A stretch of DNA of 40,762 nucleotides from Treponema sp. (GCA_024681195.1 JAILBH010000225.1:1-40762), one strand, 5' to 3'; positions 1 through 8,583 are shown, counted from the stretch's first letter. Translations and numbers: made by a program. The notes: a model not told the origin generated them from the sequence alone.

Positions 1-442
1 AATTGCCGGCAGCAAATACCAGATAGACTATACCCCAAGTCTTGTCCGCGGACAGGGCTACTACACAGGAATTGTTTTTGAAATTGCAAGTCCTGCCTTT
101 GGTGGTGCAGTTGGTGGTGGTGGCCGCTATGATAATCTTATCGGGAAATTTATTGGTCAGCCTGTTCCGGCCGTTGGTTTTAGCATTGGTTTTGAAAGAA
201 TCTGCGCAATTCTTCTGGAACAAAACTACAAGATTCCTGGAGCTAAAGAAAAGTGCGCCCTGCTTTATGATGAACAGACAGAATTCCCGGCTGTTCTTGA
301 AGCCGCAGCTAAACTTCGTGCAGACTACAGCGTTGCAATTTTGCACAAGGCAAAAAAAATGGGCCCGATGTTTGATATGTTGGAAAAACAGGGGTATACA
401 AAGTTTGCACAGTTTAAAGATGGGGAACTATTGATCAAGTAA
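1..442 (+). CDS. hisS: Histidine--tRNA ligase, C-terminal part (5'-truncated)
   Basis: The gene enters from the left edge; the reading frame begins at base 2 and about 146 residues are visible. HisRS charges tRNA-His with histidine in the cytoplasm. Class II aminoacyl-tRNA synthetase landmarks are visible in order: [12 protein letters not shown] (usually RGLDYYTGxVFE, histidine-binding loop), then GGGGRYDNL, then the motif 3 arginine in GFSIGFER. A short alpha/beta anticodon-binding region follows, ending at GELLIK and TAA at 440-442. HisZ, the ATP-phosphoribosyltransferase regulatory subunit, shares this fold, but the well-kept catalytic motifs and an anticodon-binding tail favour a true synthetase. 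D to Q in the RGxxYYTG motif is a small deviation. A palindromic repeat starts 4 nt after the stop. Confidence 0.85.
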   Translation, partial: IAGSKYQIDYTPSLVRGQGYYTGIVFEIASPAFGGAVGGGGRYDNLIGKFIGQPVPAVGFSIGFERICAILLEQNYKIPGAKEKCALLYDEQTEFPAVLEAAAKLRADYSVAILHKAKKMGPMFDMLEKQGYTKFAQFKDGELLIK

Positions 443-446
443 AGGA

Positions 447-503
447 CCCTTCGACAAGCTCAGGGACCCCGAATACAATGTGGTCCCTGAGCCTGTCGAA
501 GGG
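447..503. repeat. Palindromic repeat, family A, full inverted pair
   Basis: Two 22-bp arms face each other (447-468 and 482-503) around a 13-nt loop. The left arm begins CCCTTCGACAAGCTCAGG and ends GACC; the right arm is its reverse complement with one A/G difference. The same arm recurs inside tatD (11028-11150), the RlmI-type gene (13059-13080) and the DEAH helicase (30221-30274). It fills almost the whole hisS-coaX gap, so the transcript should carry a long hairpin just ahead of the coaX ribosome binding site. Confidence 0.9.
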
Positions 504-518
504 GCATCAGGAGTACAC

Positions 519-1307
519 ATGACACTTATTTTTGACATAGGCAATACAAACATAAAAACTGCTCTTTTTGACGGCGACCAGCTGGTACAGGAGTGGCGCA
601 TTTCTACAGACCTCAAGCGTACCGGCGACGAATACTTTTCTCTACTCCGCCCGCTCTTCCGCGATGCCCAGATTGATTATTCAAATGTAAAAAAGGTTGT
701 TTTAAGTTCTGTTGTTCCAGCCCTTATTGGACCTTTTGTTATTGTAAGTCAGCATATTTCCGGTAAAAAGCCCCTTATAATCGGCCCCGAAATCTACGGA
801 AAGTTTCCTCTTAAGCTGCCGGAAACTGCTGTTCACGAAATTGGAACTGACCTTTACTGCGATGCCCTCGAAGCCTGGTGCCGCTACAAATGCCCATGCA
901 TAATCGCAGACTTTGGTACAGCACTTTCTTTTACTGCAGTTGATGCAAAAGCAAATATAGCCGGTGTTGCAATTGCACCTGGAATCCGTACCGCCTTTAA
1001 TTCACTTTTTGCAAATACAGCCCAGATTCCTGCTATTCCACTTGATATTCCGCCAACGAGTCTTGGTAAAAATACTGTTGTTGCAGTACAAAGCGGTATT
1101 GTTCTTGGATATAAGGGACTTGTAGAAGGTCTTATCAGCCAGATGAAAAAAGACCTTGTAAAAGAAACCTGCTGTCACCTGGAAGACATAAAAGTAATTG
1201 CTACAGGCGGACTCAACAGCATGCTCCAGCCAATCACAGATGCATTTGATTATGTAGATAAGAATTTAACGCTGGATGGTATGAAGCGTATAGCTGATAT
1301 TTTTTAA
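519..1307 (+). CDS. coaX: Type III pantothenate kinase
   Basis: CoaX phosphorylates pantothenate, the first step of coenzyme A synthesis. It is an ASKHA-fold enzyme. The protein opens with the phosphate-binding motif FDIGNTNIK, has the catalytic DFGTALSFT segment about 130 residues in, followed by the GIAPG-like loop (VAIAPGIRTA), and near the C-terminus an ATGGLN loop. At 262 residues it has the usual length of the family. The frame is open back to 480, but those extra residues (VPEPVEG...) are encoded by the palindromic repeat. The ATG at 519 is preceded by AGGAG at 509-513 with 5-nt spacing, so I place the start there. It is probably co-transcribed with hisS, through the repeat. It converges on the NeuB-family gene. 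Confidence 0.93.
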   Translation: MTLIFDIGNTNIKTALFDGDQLVQEWRISTDLKRTGDEYFSLLRPLFRDAQIDYSNVKKVVLSSVVPALIGPFVIVSQHISGKKPLIIGPEIYGKFPLKLPETAVHEIGTDLYCDALEAWCRYKCPCIIADFGTALSFTAVDAKANIAGVAIAPGIRTAFNSLFANTAQIPAIPLDIPPTSLGKNTVVAVQSGIVLGYKGLVEGLISQMKKDLVKETCCHLEDIKVIATGGLNSMLQPITDAFDYVDKNLTLDGMKRIADIF

Positions 1308-1317
1308 GAGCGTTGTA

Positions 1318-1355
1318 GATTGCTTCCCCCTCACTTTGTTCGGGGTCGTAATGAC
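1318..1355 (-). repeat. Dispersed repeat, family B (GTCATTACG...GAAGCAATC)
   Basis: Read on the minus strand the unit starts GTCATTACGACCCCGAAC and ends GGGGGAAGCAATC, with CCCC and GGGG able to pair around the centre. It shares both ends (GTCATTnCG and GAAGCAATC) with the copy at 13780-13847, so I group them. It lies between the convergent genes coaX and the NeuB-family synthase and overlaps the last codons of the latter. It might help to end transcription, but there is no T-run. Confidence 0.75.
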
Positions 1356-2449
1356 AAGAATTGTACTCCAGCTCCGTCTTCTACATCGCAGGCGAGAGTT
1401 TTTCCAATAACATCATCAAGATATTCAGGCGAAATACCGGGAGTAAGGATTTTTTCTGTTCGCAAAACGGCTACATCCCCCTCTCCAATAACTTCACCTT
1501 TTTTCATGGCACGCATAAAGTGAAGGCTTCGGTTTGTACGGCCGTAATTAGCTTCTTCGGCAGGAGCAAGTTTTTTCACTCCGTCTCCCAAAACAGCCAC
1601 AACCTTATCATGTCCAAATTGCTCAGACAACTGCCCAATAGTTCGTTCAAGACCAGTTTCGTTCCCATAATGTCTCATTACTGCTTCTGTTTGATGAACT
1701 ACATGCACCATCATGGCAAACTGTTCCGGTTCAAGAGCTACAGGATCATCAAGACCTGCTGTTTTACGGCTAAGAGTGATATGCTTTTCTATAATAGTAC
1801 CACCACATGCAATACTCAAAGAAGGTACCAGAATAGGATCCAGGCTATGGTCACTTACACCGCATTCTATACCAAAAAGCTTTTTTAATGTTGTAATTAT
1901 TTTAAGGTTATATTCAGTTTCGGGAGCCGGATAACTTGTAATACAATGCAAAAGCGACACATTTTCCCTGCCAACTATATCAACGGCCTTTTGAATGTCT
2001 TCCATTTTGCTAACTCCGCTCGAAAGCACAACCGGGACATTAGCAGCACCGGCAGTTTTTCTATACTGTGCCAGAGCTTTTAGCATAGGAAAATGATTTA
2101 ATTCAGGACTTGCAATCTTTACTATATCCGGTTTAAGCTCAAGCAATTGCGCAAGACTGCGTAATCCAAAAGGAGAACAACAGAATTTGCAGCCCTTGGA
2201 ATGTACATAATCGTTTAATTCACGGTAAAAAGACGGGTCACATTCCAGCTGGCGGAAACGTTCATATAAAGGAATATTACCCGTAGGAAGCTTTACAAAA
2301 CCTGTATTTGGATGAAGTATTTCGTCTGCATAAACCCACTGGAACTTTATTGCATCGGCCCCTGCCTGTGCAGCCGCATCAATAAGCTCAAAAGCCTTTT
2401 TTATGTCACCTTCGTGCGAAGTTCCTATTTCTGCAATTATGAGACTCAT
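1331..2449 (-). CDS. N-acetylneuraminate synthase (NeuB/SpsE) family protein
   Basis: Members condense phosphoenolpyruvate with an N-acetylated hexosamine to make nonulosonic acids (sialic, legionaminic or pseudaminic acid) for surface glycans. The NeuB TIM barrel opens with AEIGTSHEGD and AGADAIKFQ, followed by KIASPELNHFP, VVLSSGVSKMEDI, LLHCITSYPAP, GVSDHS and the metal-site region GGTIIEKHITL. A C-terminal SAF/antifreeze-like domain starts near residue 295 (RSLHFMRAMKKGEVI). Its 372 residues are close to the family's usual length. The ATG has a GGAG 10 nt upstream. It is the last gene of a six-gene minus-strand unit, 15 nt after the SH3-like lipoprotein. The last seven residues and the TGA stop are encoded by a dispersed repeat. 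The substrate cannot be told from sequence, and no partner genes (epimerase, CMP-transferase) are in view. Confidence 0.85.
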   Translation of the reverse strand: MSLIIAEIGTSHEGDIKKAFELIDAAAQAGADAIKFQWVYADEILHPNTGFVKLPTGNIPLYERFRQLECDPSFYRELNDYVHSKGCKFCCSPFGLRSLAQLLELKPDIVKIASPELNHFPMLKALAQYRKTAGAANVPVVLSSGVSKMEDIQKAVDIVGRENVSLLHCITSYPAPETEYNLKIITTLKKLFGIECGVSDHSLDPILVPSLSIACGGTIIEKHITLSRKTAGLDDPVALEPEQFAMMVHVVHQTEAVMRHYGNETGLERTIGQLSEQFGHDKVVAVLGDGVKKLAPAEEANYGRTNRSLHFMRAMKKGEVIGEGDVAVLRTEKILTPGISPEYLDDVIGKTLACDVEDGAGVQFLSLRPRTK

Positions 2450-2464
2450 ACCGTTATAACTCCA

Positions 2465-2839
2465 TTAATCCTTAAGATTTGTGGCCGCAGTCTGTGCCTT
2501 ATAGCGGTTTGTATAGATTGCAAGACAATTTTGAGGAAGCCAGCCCTGTTCAAACTTATACCAGGTTACCTTCTGCTTATCTATTGATTTTGCATAAACT
2601 TGAAGGATTTCGCCTCTTCTTATATGCCCCGTAATATCTGCATTGTAATCAGTTTGTGCGCGGAATGCCGCATAAGGATCTGTAATAAGAGCCCATTCAA
2701 CATCTGGAGCAAGCGAAAGTGGATGAGATTCATCAAAAAGAATTGTTTCCTCCTGCTTTTTTGAACAGGAAGCAAAAAGTCCAAGAACAACAAGGGCTGT
2801 CATCATTATTAATACTTTTTTAATCAGTGTATGCTTCAC
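2465..2839 (-). CDS. Small SH3-like lipoprotein
   Basis: This 124-residue protein has a basic N-terminus, a hydrophobic stretch and a lipobox ending LFASC (Cys25), so it is probably lipid-anchored. The mature part contains GHIRRGEILQVYAKS, then WYKFEQGWLP, a pattern typical of bacterial SH3-like (SH3b) domains, which often bind peptidoglycan or other envelope partners. The start is GTG, with GGAG at 7-nt spacing, and lies 2 nt downstream of the NUDIX stop codon, so the two are co-transcribed. Similar short lipoproteins exist in treponemes but I cannot assign a specific function. Confidence 0.7.
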   Translation of the reverse strand: MKHTLIKKVLIMMTALVVLGLFASCSKKQEETILFDESHPLSLAPDVEWALITDPYAAFRAQTDYNADITGHIRRGEILQVYAKSIDKQKVTWYKFEQGWLPQNCLAIYTNRYKAQTAATNLKD

Positions 2840-2841
2840 AA

Positions 2842-3249
2842 TTATTCTCCAAGATTCAGATTTATTTTAATCTGTGGTAAAAGTCTTAAGTCAGAATCTA
2901 CAAAGCTGCGATTTTCTATCTCATCTATAGTAATCCACTCAATCTTTGTATGTTCTGTAAGCGTATAAGGAATGGTTATTCCATCAGAAGCAAGTTCCAC
3001 TCTAAAAGCCGTAACGGAGCAAGGTTCATTATGATGAGTAAAAACAGCCTTTCCAAGCTCTTCAAAAACCTTTACACTGCAACCAAACTCTTCCTTCATC
3101 TCCCGGACTATTGCAGCTGTATAATCTTCGCCTTCTTCCATCTTCCCACCGGGAAATTCCCAGCGTTCACCCATGTCTCCACCGGCTTTTCTTTTTGCAA
3201 TAAGTACCTTACCATTCCTGTAATCAATACAGGCAATAGAATTACTCAT
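2842..3249 (-). CDS. NUDIX hydrolase (MutT/CTP-pyrophosphohydrolase-like)
   Basis: NUDIX enzymes hydrolyse nucleoside diphosphates linked to another group; MutT-like members remove oxidised or unusual NTPs from the pool. The complete NUDIX box is visible (GGKMEEGEDY followed by REMKEEFG) at about residues 33-55, preceded by RWEFPGGK, as in the MutT/NudG subgroup. The frame is open to 3300, but the ATG at 3249 overlaps the upstream gene's stop as ATGA, which indicates translational coupling and gives a 135-residue protein of normal size. The longer version would add an unrelated, cysteine-containing extension. The substrate is unknown; the MutT/NudG type is inferred from the motif context and size. 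Confidence 0.88.
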   Translation of the reverse strand: MSNSIACIDYRNGKVLIAKRKAGGDMGERWEFPGGKMEEGEDYTAAIVREMKEEFGCSVKVFEELGKAVFTHHNEPCSVTAFRVELASDGITIPYTLTEHTKIEWITIDEIENRSFVDSDLRLLPQIKINLNLGE

Positions 3250-3620
3250 AAGAAAAGAGCTCCAGGGAATACAAAATGAAGGAATGCAGCTCCAAGACAT
3301 ACAAAACCAACAATCAGTTTATTTGTAAGGAACACCTTATTGAACCATTCGGGCAACTTTATCTGTGTATCCGGAATAATGAGGCAAAGACCTCCAATAA
3401 AACCGGATAGAGCAGGAATTAAATCTCCTACGATTATTGCGCTTGTTCTTACAACTACAAAAAGCTTTATGATTCCTGTAATTGCACAAACTGCACCTAA
3501 AACAATACGGAAGGCTCTTTCTTTAAGCAGATCCAGATTAATAATCTGTTTATTGTCATTTACAAGGAGAAAGCCTGTAAATAGATTAAAAAATACTGAT
3601 AAAAAATAAAATTGCAGCAT
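3246..3620 (-). CDS. Small multi-pass membrane protein, unknown function
   Basis: This 124-residue protein has four likely membrane segments, roughly residues 4-21, 40-57, 64-85 and 101-121, separated by short polar loops. I do not recognise the family. The ATG is preceded by GAGGTGG, a clear ribosome binding site, and the stop overlaps the NUDIX start by 4 nt. It is the third gene in the minus-strand unit that begins with the lipoprotein at 5422. Pairing with the NUDIX gene seems to be an operon matter rather than evidence of a shared reaction. Confidence 0.65.
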   Translation of the reverse strand: MLQFYFLSVFFNLFTGFLLVNDNKQIINLDLLKERAFRIVLGAVCAITGIIKLFVVVRTSAIIVGDLIPALSGFIGGLCLIIPDTQIKLPEWFNKVFLTNKLIVGFVCLGAAFLHFVFPGALFL

Positions 3621-3643
3621 ACACCACCTCTCTTTTATATAAA

Positions 3644-4192
3644 TCAGCGCTTTACCGCACTAGTAAGCTCTTTTTCTTTATCCATAGCACGAACTATAGT
3701 ATCTACTCTGATTATATCATAGTCTGTAGCTTTTGTCGTTAATGACTCTGTTCCATTACGATAAATTAATGATAATTCCTTTTTTTCTATAACCTGATTA
3801 TCGTTATTTATAAAGTGAACTTCGGCTTCTATCTTTACAGGAGGACTTTTTTCATCAGCTTTTTTATCTTCTATCTTGATATTAACATATATTTCTTCCT
3901 GAAAAGCAAAAGAAGTCTGATCAAAAGTGAGGCTATTTATAGTATTAAAGCTTCTTGTGTTATTAATTGTGGTAAAAATCCATACAAAGGCAATAAAAAC
4001 AACCATTGAAAGAAGTATAAAACGGTTACCCTTGTTTACCCAGAGAACTTTTATGCCTCTTACAGGATTCATCTTACCGTCATAATAATCACGGACAATC
4101 TGAGGGGCATTTTTAAGTCTTTCGTCACGATTATAACGAAATACTACAGGTTCTTCGTTTTCTGCATGCCCTTCATCCACTTCTTCAAACAT
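3644..4192 (-). CDS. Single-pass membrane protein, unknown function
   Basis: This 182-residue protein has an acidic N-terminus (MFEEVDEGHAENEE), a cytoplasmic segment of about 50 residues rich in basic residues near the membrane, one transmembrane helix at about residues 58-76, and a beta-rich C-terminal part that should lie outside the inner membrane. The C-terminal domain alternates short hydrophobic strands and charged turns, as in a beta-sandwich. The gene starts 15 nt after the preceding lipoprotein gene, so the two probably act in the same envelope compartment. No motif identifies it. Confidence 0.65.
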   Translation of the reverse strand: MFEEVDEGHAENEEPVVFRYNRDERLKNAPQIVRDYYDGKMNPVRGIKVLWVNKGNRFILLSMVVFIAFVWIFTTINNTRSFNTINSLTFDQTSFAFQEEIYVNIKIEDKKADEKSPPVKIEAEVHFINNDNQVIEKKELSLIYRNGTESLTTKATDYDIIRVDTIVRAMDKEKELTSAVKR

Positions 4193-4207
4193 TTAGTGCC
4201 CCGTAAA

Positions 4208-5422
4208 CTAATTCTTTAAAATTGCATCTATAAGAGTATCGGTCCTGTACCATACTGTACGGGCTTTTCCTTTGTCTATGTAAAGGACGGTTATTATTCC
4301 ATCTGCAGATAATGTCATATCATAAAAAAGATTATCGCTATGATTTACGTCAAAGTGTCTGTGAAGGATTTTCTGAGATTCGTTTTGAATCATTTCTACA
4401 TTAAAGCCGGTTTCGGTCTTAATTATAAAGAATTTCCAGCCGTTATTTGTAACTCCAAGGAAATCATAAGGGATTTTATAGGTAAGCTTGCTGTAATCTA
4501 CTACAATTGACTCCTCATAAGGAGGAATTGCAACCGGTTCTCCGTAAATACCTGTTTCGCAGCTGAGCGGACACAAAAGGGTCTGGGTAAAATTGATTCC
4601 AGACTGAACTTTTGATTCCTCATCAACAAAAGATGTGTAATAATCAACCTTAAGATAAAGCTTATATTCGTTTAAATCCGGAATTACGTTTTCCAGAGTA
4701 ATATAAACTTCGTTTTCTGTATCCAGATTTTCTATAAGCGGTGTATTTTTTGTGCTTATTGGAATCATATATTTTAAAAATCCGTCTACGCCAAACCAGT
4801 AAACAATAAAACCGTCAGAAGAATTGCTTACAACCACCAGTTCATCTTTTTGAGTAGTATAAATCTTTTTAATATGAGGAAATGGAGTTCCACCAGGTCC
4901 CTGCTGACCAATATAATCTACACTTGAACCGTCGCGGCTAATACGCAAAACCGCCTGTGTGTAAAGAATGCCGCCTTCTCCCTGCTCCTGTCTGTTACGT
5001 GGAATTGTACAAACTGCGTAAATACATTTATTTGAATCTAATGCAATCTGGCCCGGGTAATCAAAAGGATAAGAAATTTCATGAAAAATACTTTCCGAAA
5101 GGTCGTCATAGCTTTGAATTATACTGCTTGTACCCGAATCTTCATTATAAAACAGCGAAAGAATATCTCCGTAAGAGTTAAGCTCCATAATTTTTTTAGA
5201 ATATCCGTCAACAATATAGAAAAAGCCGTCTTTCATGGCAATTCCAAGTCTTATATCCCCAATCTGATTAAGATCTGCAACACTTATCTGCTCTTCAAAA
5301 TTCCCATAATCAAGGCTAAAAAGCTCAGTTTCACTAATAGATTGAATTGTATTATTTTTTGTACAGTTAGAAAAACTTATGATAATTATTATTGAAGCCA
5401 AAACAGAAATTAATTTTTTCAT
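4208..5422 (-). CDS. Spirochaete-type lipoprotein, probable beta-propeller
   Basis: The 404-residue protein begins with a lipoprotein signal ending in SFSNC (Cys20), a relaxed lipobox of the spirochaete kind. The mature part has repeating short strands of the form FFYIVDGYSKKIMELNSYGD, typical of NHL/YWTD-like propellers: a hydrophobic strand, a Gly/Asp turn, then another strand. It resembles the LIC_12708-type proteins annotated in Leptospira and Treponema, but I recall that only loosely. It heads the six-gene minus-strand unit. Its ATG has no Shine-Dalgarno sequence; an extended -10 box lies 7 nt upstream, so the mRNA may be leaderless. Confidence 0.7.
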   Translation of the reverse strand: MKKLISVLASIIIIISFSNCTKNNTIQSISETELFSLDYGNFEEQISVADLNQIGDIRLGIAMKDGFFYIVDGYSKKIMELNSYGDILSLFYNEDSGTSSIIQSYDDLSESIFHEISYPFDYPGQIALDSNKCIYAVCTIPRNRQEQGEGGILYTQAVLRISRDGSSVDYIGQQGPGGTPFPHIKKIYTTQKDELVVVSNSSDGFIVYWFGVDGFLKYMIPISTKNTPLIENLDTENEVYITLENVIPDLNEYKLYLKVDYYTSFVDEESKVQSGINFTQTLLCPLSCETGIYGEPVAIPPYEESIVVDYSKLTYKIPYDFLGVTNNGWKFFIIKTETGFNVEMIQNESQKILHRHFDVNHSDNLFYDMTLSADGIITVLYIDKGKARTVWYRTDTLIDAILKN

Positions 5423-5429
5423 ATATATA

Positions 5430-5438
5430 ATTATATCA
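5430..5438 (-). promoter_or_regulatory. Extended -10 promoter for the lipoprotein unit
   Basis: On the minus strand the sequence is TGATATAAT, followed by 7 nt and then the ATG at 5422. A transcription start about 7 nt after the -10 box would fall on the start codon. No Shine-Dalgarno sequence is present. Confidence 0.65.
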
Positions 5439-5476
5439 TGAATATCTGATTACGAAAATATTAAGATAGATTGGTT

Positions 5477-5620
5477 GGGGCGGGACGCAGGAGATATTAA
5501 TTATTCTATAAAAGAAAAGAATGAAGCTATCAGGCGGGTCCCAGCGACGGAGGAAATTAAGGAATCCCCCCATGCCACGAGCTCGGGGGCCCCCCTTAAT
5601 TTCCTCCTGCGTCCCGCCCC
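5477..5620. repeat. GC-rich nested palindrome (family D) upstream of secA
   Basis: This 144-bp GC-rich island sits in the AT-rich gap of 314 bases between 5422 and 5737. The outer arms GGGGCGGGACGCAGGAG (5477-5493) and its exact complement (5604-5620) form a 17-bp perfect inverted repeat. A second left arm, GGAGGAAATTAAGG (5549-5562), is the exact complement of 5594-5607. The two pairings share bases 5604-5607 and cannot both form fully. Inside, CCCCC (5567-5571) faces GGGGG (5585-5589). The ORF that runs through it looks random. The unit ends 5 bp before the secA -35 box. The rest of the gap holds the two flanking promoters. Confidence 0.85.
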
Positions 5621-5625
5621 ACCTG

Positions 5626-5654
5626 TTGATTCATATTCTTATCTTTTTTATAAA
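5626..5654 (+). promoter_or_regulatory. Sigma-70 promoter for secA
   Basis: TTGATT (5626-5631), a 17-nt spacer and TATAAA (5649-5654). The expected transcription start near 5661 gives a leader of about 75 nt before the ATG at 5737, which has AAGGA at 5725-5729 with 7-nt spacing. Confidence 0.6.
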
Positions 5655-5736
5655 ATTTATATTTTAGTAGTAAATTTATACAAAATTCATTATATTATAT
5701 ATATAGATAAAAAAATGATATCATAAGGATTAAATA

Positions 5737-8559
5737 ATGATTATCGATAAGATTTTAACTGCCATTTTCGGTTCCCAGAATGACCGTGATGTTAAGGCTC
5801 TCAAACCTATTTTGGCTGCAGTAAATGCTAAAGAAGAATGGGCTAAATCACTTCCTGCGGAAGAATATCCTAAACAGACAGAAAGATTCAAAAAGGAACT
5901 TGCCGAAGGTAAAACTCTTGATGATATATTACCGGAAGCTTTTGCTCTTGTACGAGAAGCTTCGCGCCGTATCCGTGGAGAACGACACTTTGATGTTCAG
6001 ATTATGGGTGCCATTAATCTTCATCATGGAAAAATTACCGAAATGAAAACTGGTGAAGGTAAAACTCTTGTTGCAGTTGCGCCATCTTATCTTAATGCAC
6101 TTACAGGAAAAGGTGTTCATGTAGTAACTGTAAACGACTACCTTGCAGAACGCGACGCAAACACAATGCGTCCTATTTTTGAATACCTTGGTATGACTGT
6201 TGGCTCAATTCTTTCTGATATGGATAATGATGCACGCCGACTTGCTTATGCCTGCGATGTTACTTACGGTACAAACAATGAATTTGGTTTTGATTATCTG
6301 CGCGATAACATGAAAATTGACCTTAAAGAAAAGGTTCAAAGAGGCTTTAATTACTGTATTGTCGACGAAATTGACTCTATTTTGATTGATGAAGCCCGAA
6401 CCCCACTCATCATTTCTGGTGCCGGTGAGGATGATACTTACAAATATCACGAAGTAGATAAATATGTAGGCGAACTCAAAGAAGTTGCAAAGGATCCAAA
6501 AACCGGTGAATATCCTGATGAAAGCTTTATGACTCCGGAAGAAAGAGCAGCTATTGAGGGTGACTATACAATTGATGAAAAATCTAAACGAGTATCTTTT
6601 ACTGCAAAAGGTATGCTCCATATAAATGAAATTCTTCATAAGCACAATCTTATTAAGGGTGCTCTTGAAGACGAAGAAAACTTTGAATATACACACTACT
6701 TTACACAGGCTTTGCGTGCACACCTTTTATTCCACAACGATGTAGATTACATGGTTCGCGATGGTCAGGTTCAGATTATTGATGAATTTACAGGACGTGT
6801 TCTTGAAGGCCGCCGTTATTCAGACGGACTTCATCAGGCTATTGAAGCAAAGGAACATATCCGCATTGCCCAGCGTAACCGAACAATGGCTACAATCACC
6901 TTCCAGAACTTCTTCCGTATGTACGATAAACTTTCTGGTATGACCGGTACTGCCGCAACAGAAGCAGTTGAATTTAATAAGATTTACGGTCTTGATGTAG
7001 TTGCAATTCCTACAAATGTTCCGGTTGCCCGTAAAGATGAAAATGACGAAGTTTACCTGAACGAACAGGATAAATGGGAAGCAATTGCCCGTGAAATTAA
7101 AGAAGCTCATGATAAAGGCCAGCCGGTTCTGGTTGGTACAGTTTCTGTAGAAAAATCTGAAATTCTTGATGCGCTTCTTACACGCAAAGGAATCCGTCAC
7201 GAAGTATTAAATGCCAAAAACCATGCCCGTGAAGCTTTGATTATTGCCGAAGCCGGTGCAAAAGGCGCCGTAACAATTGCAACAAACATGGCTGGTCGTG
7301 GTACCGATATTAAGCTTGGTGGTAACCCTGAATTCCGTGCAAGAAAGCGTGCCGGAACAAATGCTACTGCGGAACAGTATCAGGCAGCACTTGCAATAGA
7401 AAAAGAAAACTGGGAAAAAGATTACGAAGAAGTTCGTGCCCTTGGTGGTCTTTATGTAATTGGTTCTGAGCGTCATGAATCACGCCGTATTGATAACCAG
7501 CTGCGTGGACGTTCTGGACGACAGGGTGACCCTGGCCGTTCAAAGTTCTTTATTTCTATGGATGATGACCTTATGCGACTCTTTGGTGGAGAACGCATGA
7601 AGGTTATGATGAGCAGAATCGGTATGCAGCCTGGAGAACCAATTGACCATCCATGGCTCAATAAGGGAATTGAAAACGCACAGAAAAAAGTTGAAGACCG
7701 CAACTTTGAAATTCGTAAACACCTGCTTGATTATGATGATGTTTTGAATGAGCAGCGTTCTGTAATTTACGAACAGAGAGACGCTCTTCTTGCAGATGAT
7801 AATCTTAGTGCCCGCGTAATGAATAACGCAATAGATCTCGTTAACGACTTATTTGAGCAGTATGAAGCTGACTCAAAAAGAAACAAGCACGATAATTCTG
7901 CATTCCTTGAACTTAATGAGGCTATTCGAACAAACTTCGGACTTCAGCTTCCTGCAGAACGCATGACACGTGATGCAGTAATTGCAGAGCTTCAGAATGA
8001 TATTACAGAAAAAGAAGCACTTGCAGGTAAAGAAAACTTTAACATGTTTATTCGTTATCAGTATGTGCAGATTATTGACCGCAAGTGGCTGGATCAGCTG
8101 GAAGCTCTTGAAGGACTTAGAGAAGCAGTTAGTCTTCGTTCTTACGGTTCAAAGAATCCTCTTACAGAATATAAGATTGACGGCTTTAATATTTTTGATG
8201 AAATGATGAGCACAATCCGTACAACTGTAATGTCGCGTGTATTTAAGGTAAAGATTCAACTTAGTCCGGAAGCAGCAGAACACCGTCGCCAGATGATGGC
8301 TGCACAAAACGCACAGATGAATGCTCAGCATAACGATGCACAGCAGTTTGGTGCTGCAATTGCTGCAAATAATGCCGAAAGAAGTGCTCAGTCAACCTTT
8401 AGTGGAGACACAGCACGCAGACAGGCAGCAAGTGGTGCTATGCAGTCAAGAACTCAGAGCGCAAATGCAACAGTAAGACGCACTATGCCAAAGGTTGGAC
8501 GCAACGATCCTTGTCCATGTGGCAGCGGAAAGAAATACAAGCAGTGTTGTGGCAGATAA
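5737..8559 (+). CDS. secA: Protein translocase subunit SecA
   Basis: SecA is the ATPase that pushes preproteins through SecYEG. The 940-residue protein has all expected parts: Walker [12 protein letters not shown] (about residues 103-113), Walker [21 protein letters not shown] after residue 200, the preprotein cross-linking region, motifs [14 protein letters not shown] and MTGTAATE, the second motor domain with [13 protein letters not shown] and [13 protein letters not shown], the helical scaffold/wing region, a Gln/Ala-rich linker, and a C-terminal zinc finger [13 protein letters not shown] that binds SecB or ribosomes. The length is a little above E. coli SecA (901). It has its own promoter and a clear AAGGA site. 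It is monocistronic: the next gene, a signal peptidase, converges from the other strand, with a short repeat between them. Confidence 0.98.
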   Translation: MIIDKILTAIFGSQNDRDVKALKPILAAVNAKEEWAKSLPAEEYPKQTERFKKELAEGKTLDDILPEAFALVREASRRIRGERHFDVQIMGAINLHHGKITEMKTGEGKTLVAVAPSYLNALTGKGVHVVTVNDYLAERDANTMRPIFEYLGMTVGSILSDMDNDARRLAYACDVTYGTNNEFGFDYLRDNMKIDLKEKVQRGFNYCIVDEIDSILIDEARTPLIISGAGEDDTYKYHEVDKYVGELKEVAKDPKTGEYPDESFMTPEERAAIEGDYTIDEKSKRVSFTAKGMLHINEILHKHNLIKGALEDEENFEYTHYFTQALRAHLLFHNDVDYMVRDGQVQIIDEFTGRVLEGRRYSDGLHQAIEAKEHIRIAQRNRTMATITFQNFFRMYDKLSGMTGTAATEAVEFNKIYGLDVVAIPTNVPVARKDENDEVYLNEQDKWEAIAREIKEAHDKGQPVLVGTVSVEKSEILDALLTRKGIRHEVLNAKNHAREALIIAEAGAKGAVTIATNMAGRGTDIKLGGNPEFRARKRAGTNATAEQYQAALAIEKENWEKDYEEVRALGGLYVIGSERHESRRIDNQLRGRSGRQGDPGRSKFFISMDDDLMRLFGGERMKVMMSRIGMQPGEPIDHPWLNKGIENAQKKVEDRNFEIRKHLLDYDDVLNEQRSVIYEQRDALLADDNLSARVMNNAIDLVNDLFEQYEADSKRNKHDNSAFLELNEAIRTNFGLQLPAERMTRDAVIAELQNDITEKEALAGKENFNMFIRYQYVQIIDRKWLDQLEALEGLREAVSLRSYGSKNPLTEYKIDGFNIFDEMMSTIRTTVMSRVFKVKIQLSPEAAEHRRQMMAAQNAQMNAQHNDAQQFGAAIAANNAERSAQSTFSGDTARRQAASGAMQSRTQSANATVRRTMPKVGRNDPCPCGSGKKYKQCCGR

Positions 8560-8583
8560 GTCATCCCGAACTTGTTTCGGGGG
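8560..8583. repeat. Short dispersed hairpin repeat (family C, GTCATCCCGAAC)
   Basis: The sequence begins GTCATCCCGAACTTG and continues TTTCGGGG, giving a 6-bp stem (8565-8570 with 8576-8581) and a 5-nt loop. It starts right after the secA TAA and abuts the lepB stop codon at 8584. Motifs of this form are widespread dispersed repeats in bacterial genomes. It could weakly terminate both convergent transcripts, but there is no U-tract. Confidence 0.6.

Noticed and set aside
480-518. Extended coaX start adding VPEPVEGASGVH
   Set aside because: The extra residues are encoded by the palindromic repeat; the ATG at 519 has a good AGGAG site.
3250-3300. N-terminal extension of the NUDIX protein
   Set aside because: The ATG at 3249 overlaps the upstream stop (ATGA) and starts right before the conserved domain.
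5475-5726. Open frame of 83 codons upstream of secA
   Set aside because: It runs through the palindromic repeat and promoter, and has no ribosome binding site or recognisable sequence.
6205-6723. Long open frame antisense to secA
   Set aside because: A shadow of the strongly conserved secA frame; the translated residues look random and Cys/Phe-rich.
8560-8583. Secure Rho-independent terminator after secA
   Set aside because: The hairpin has no U-tract on either strand, so I list it as a repeat only.
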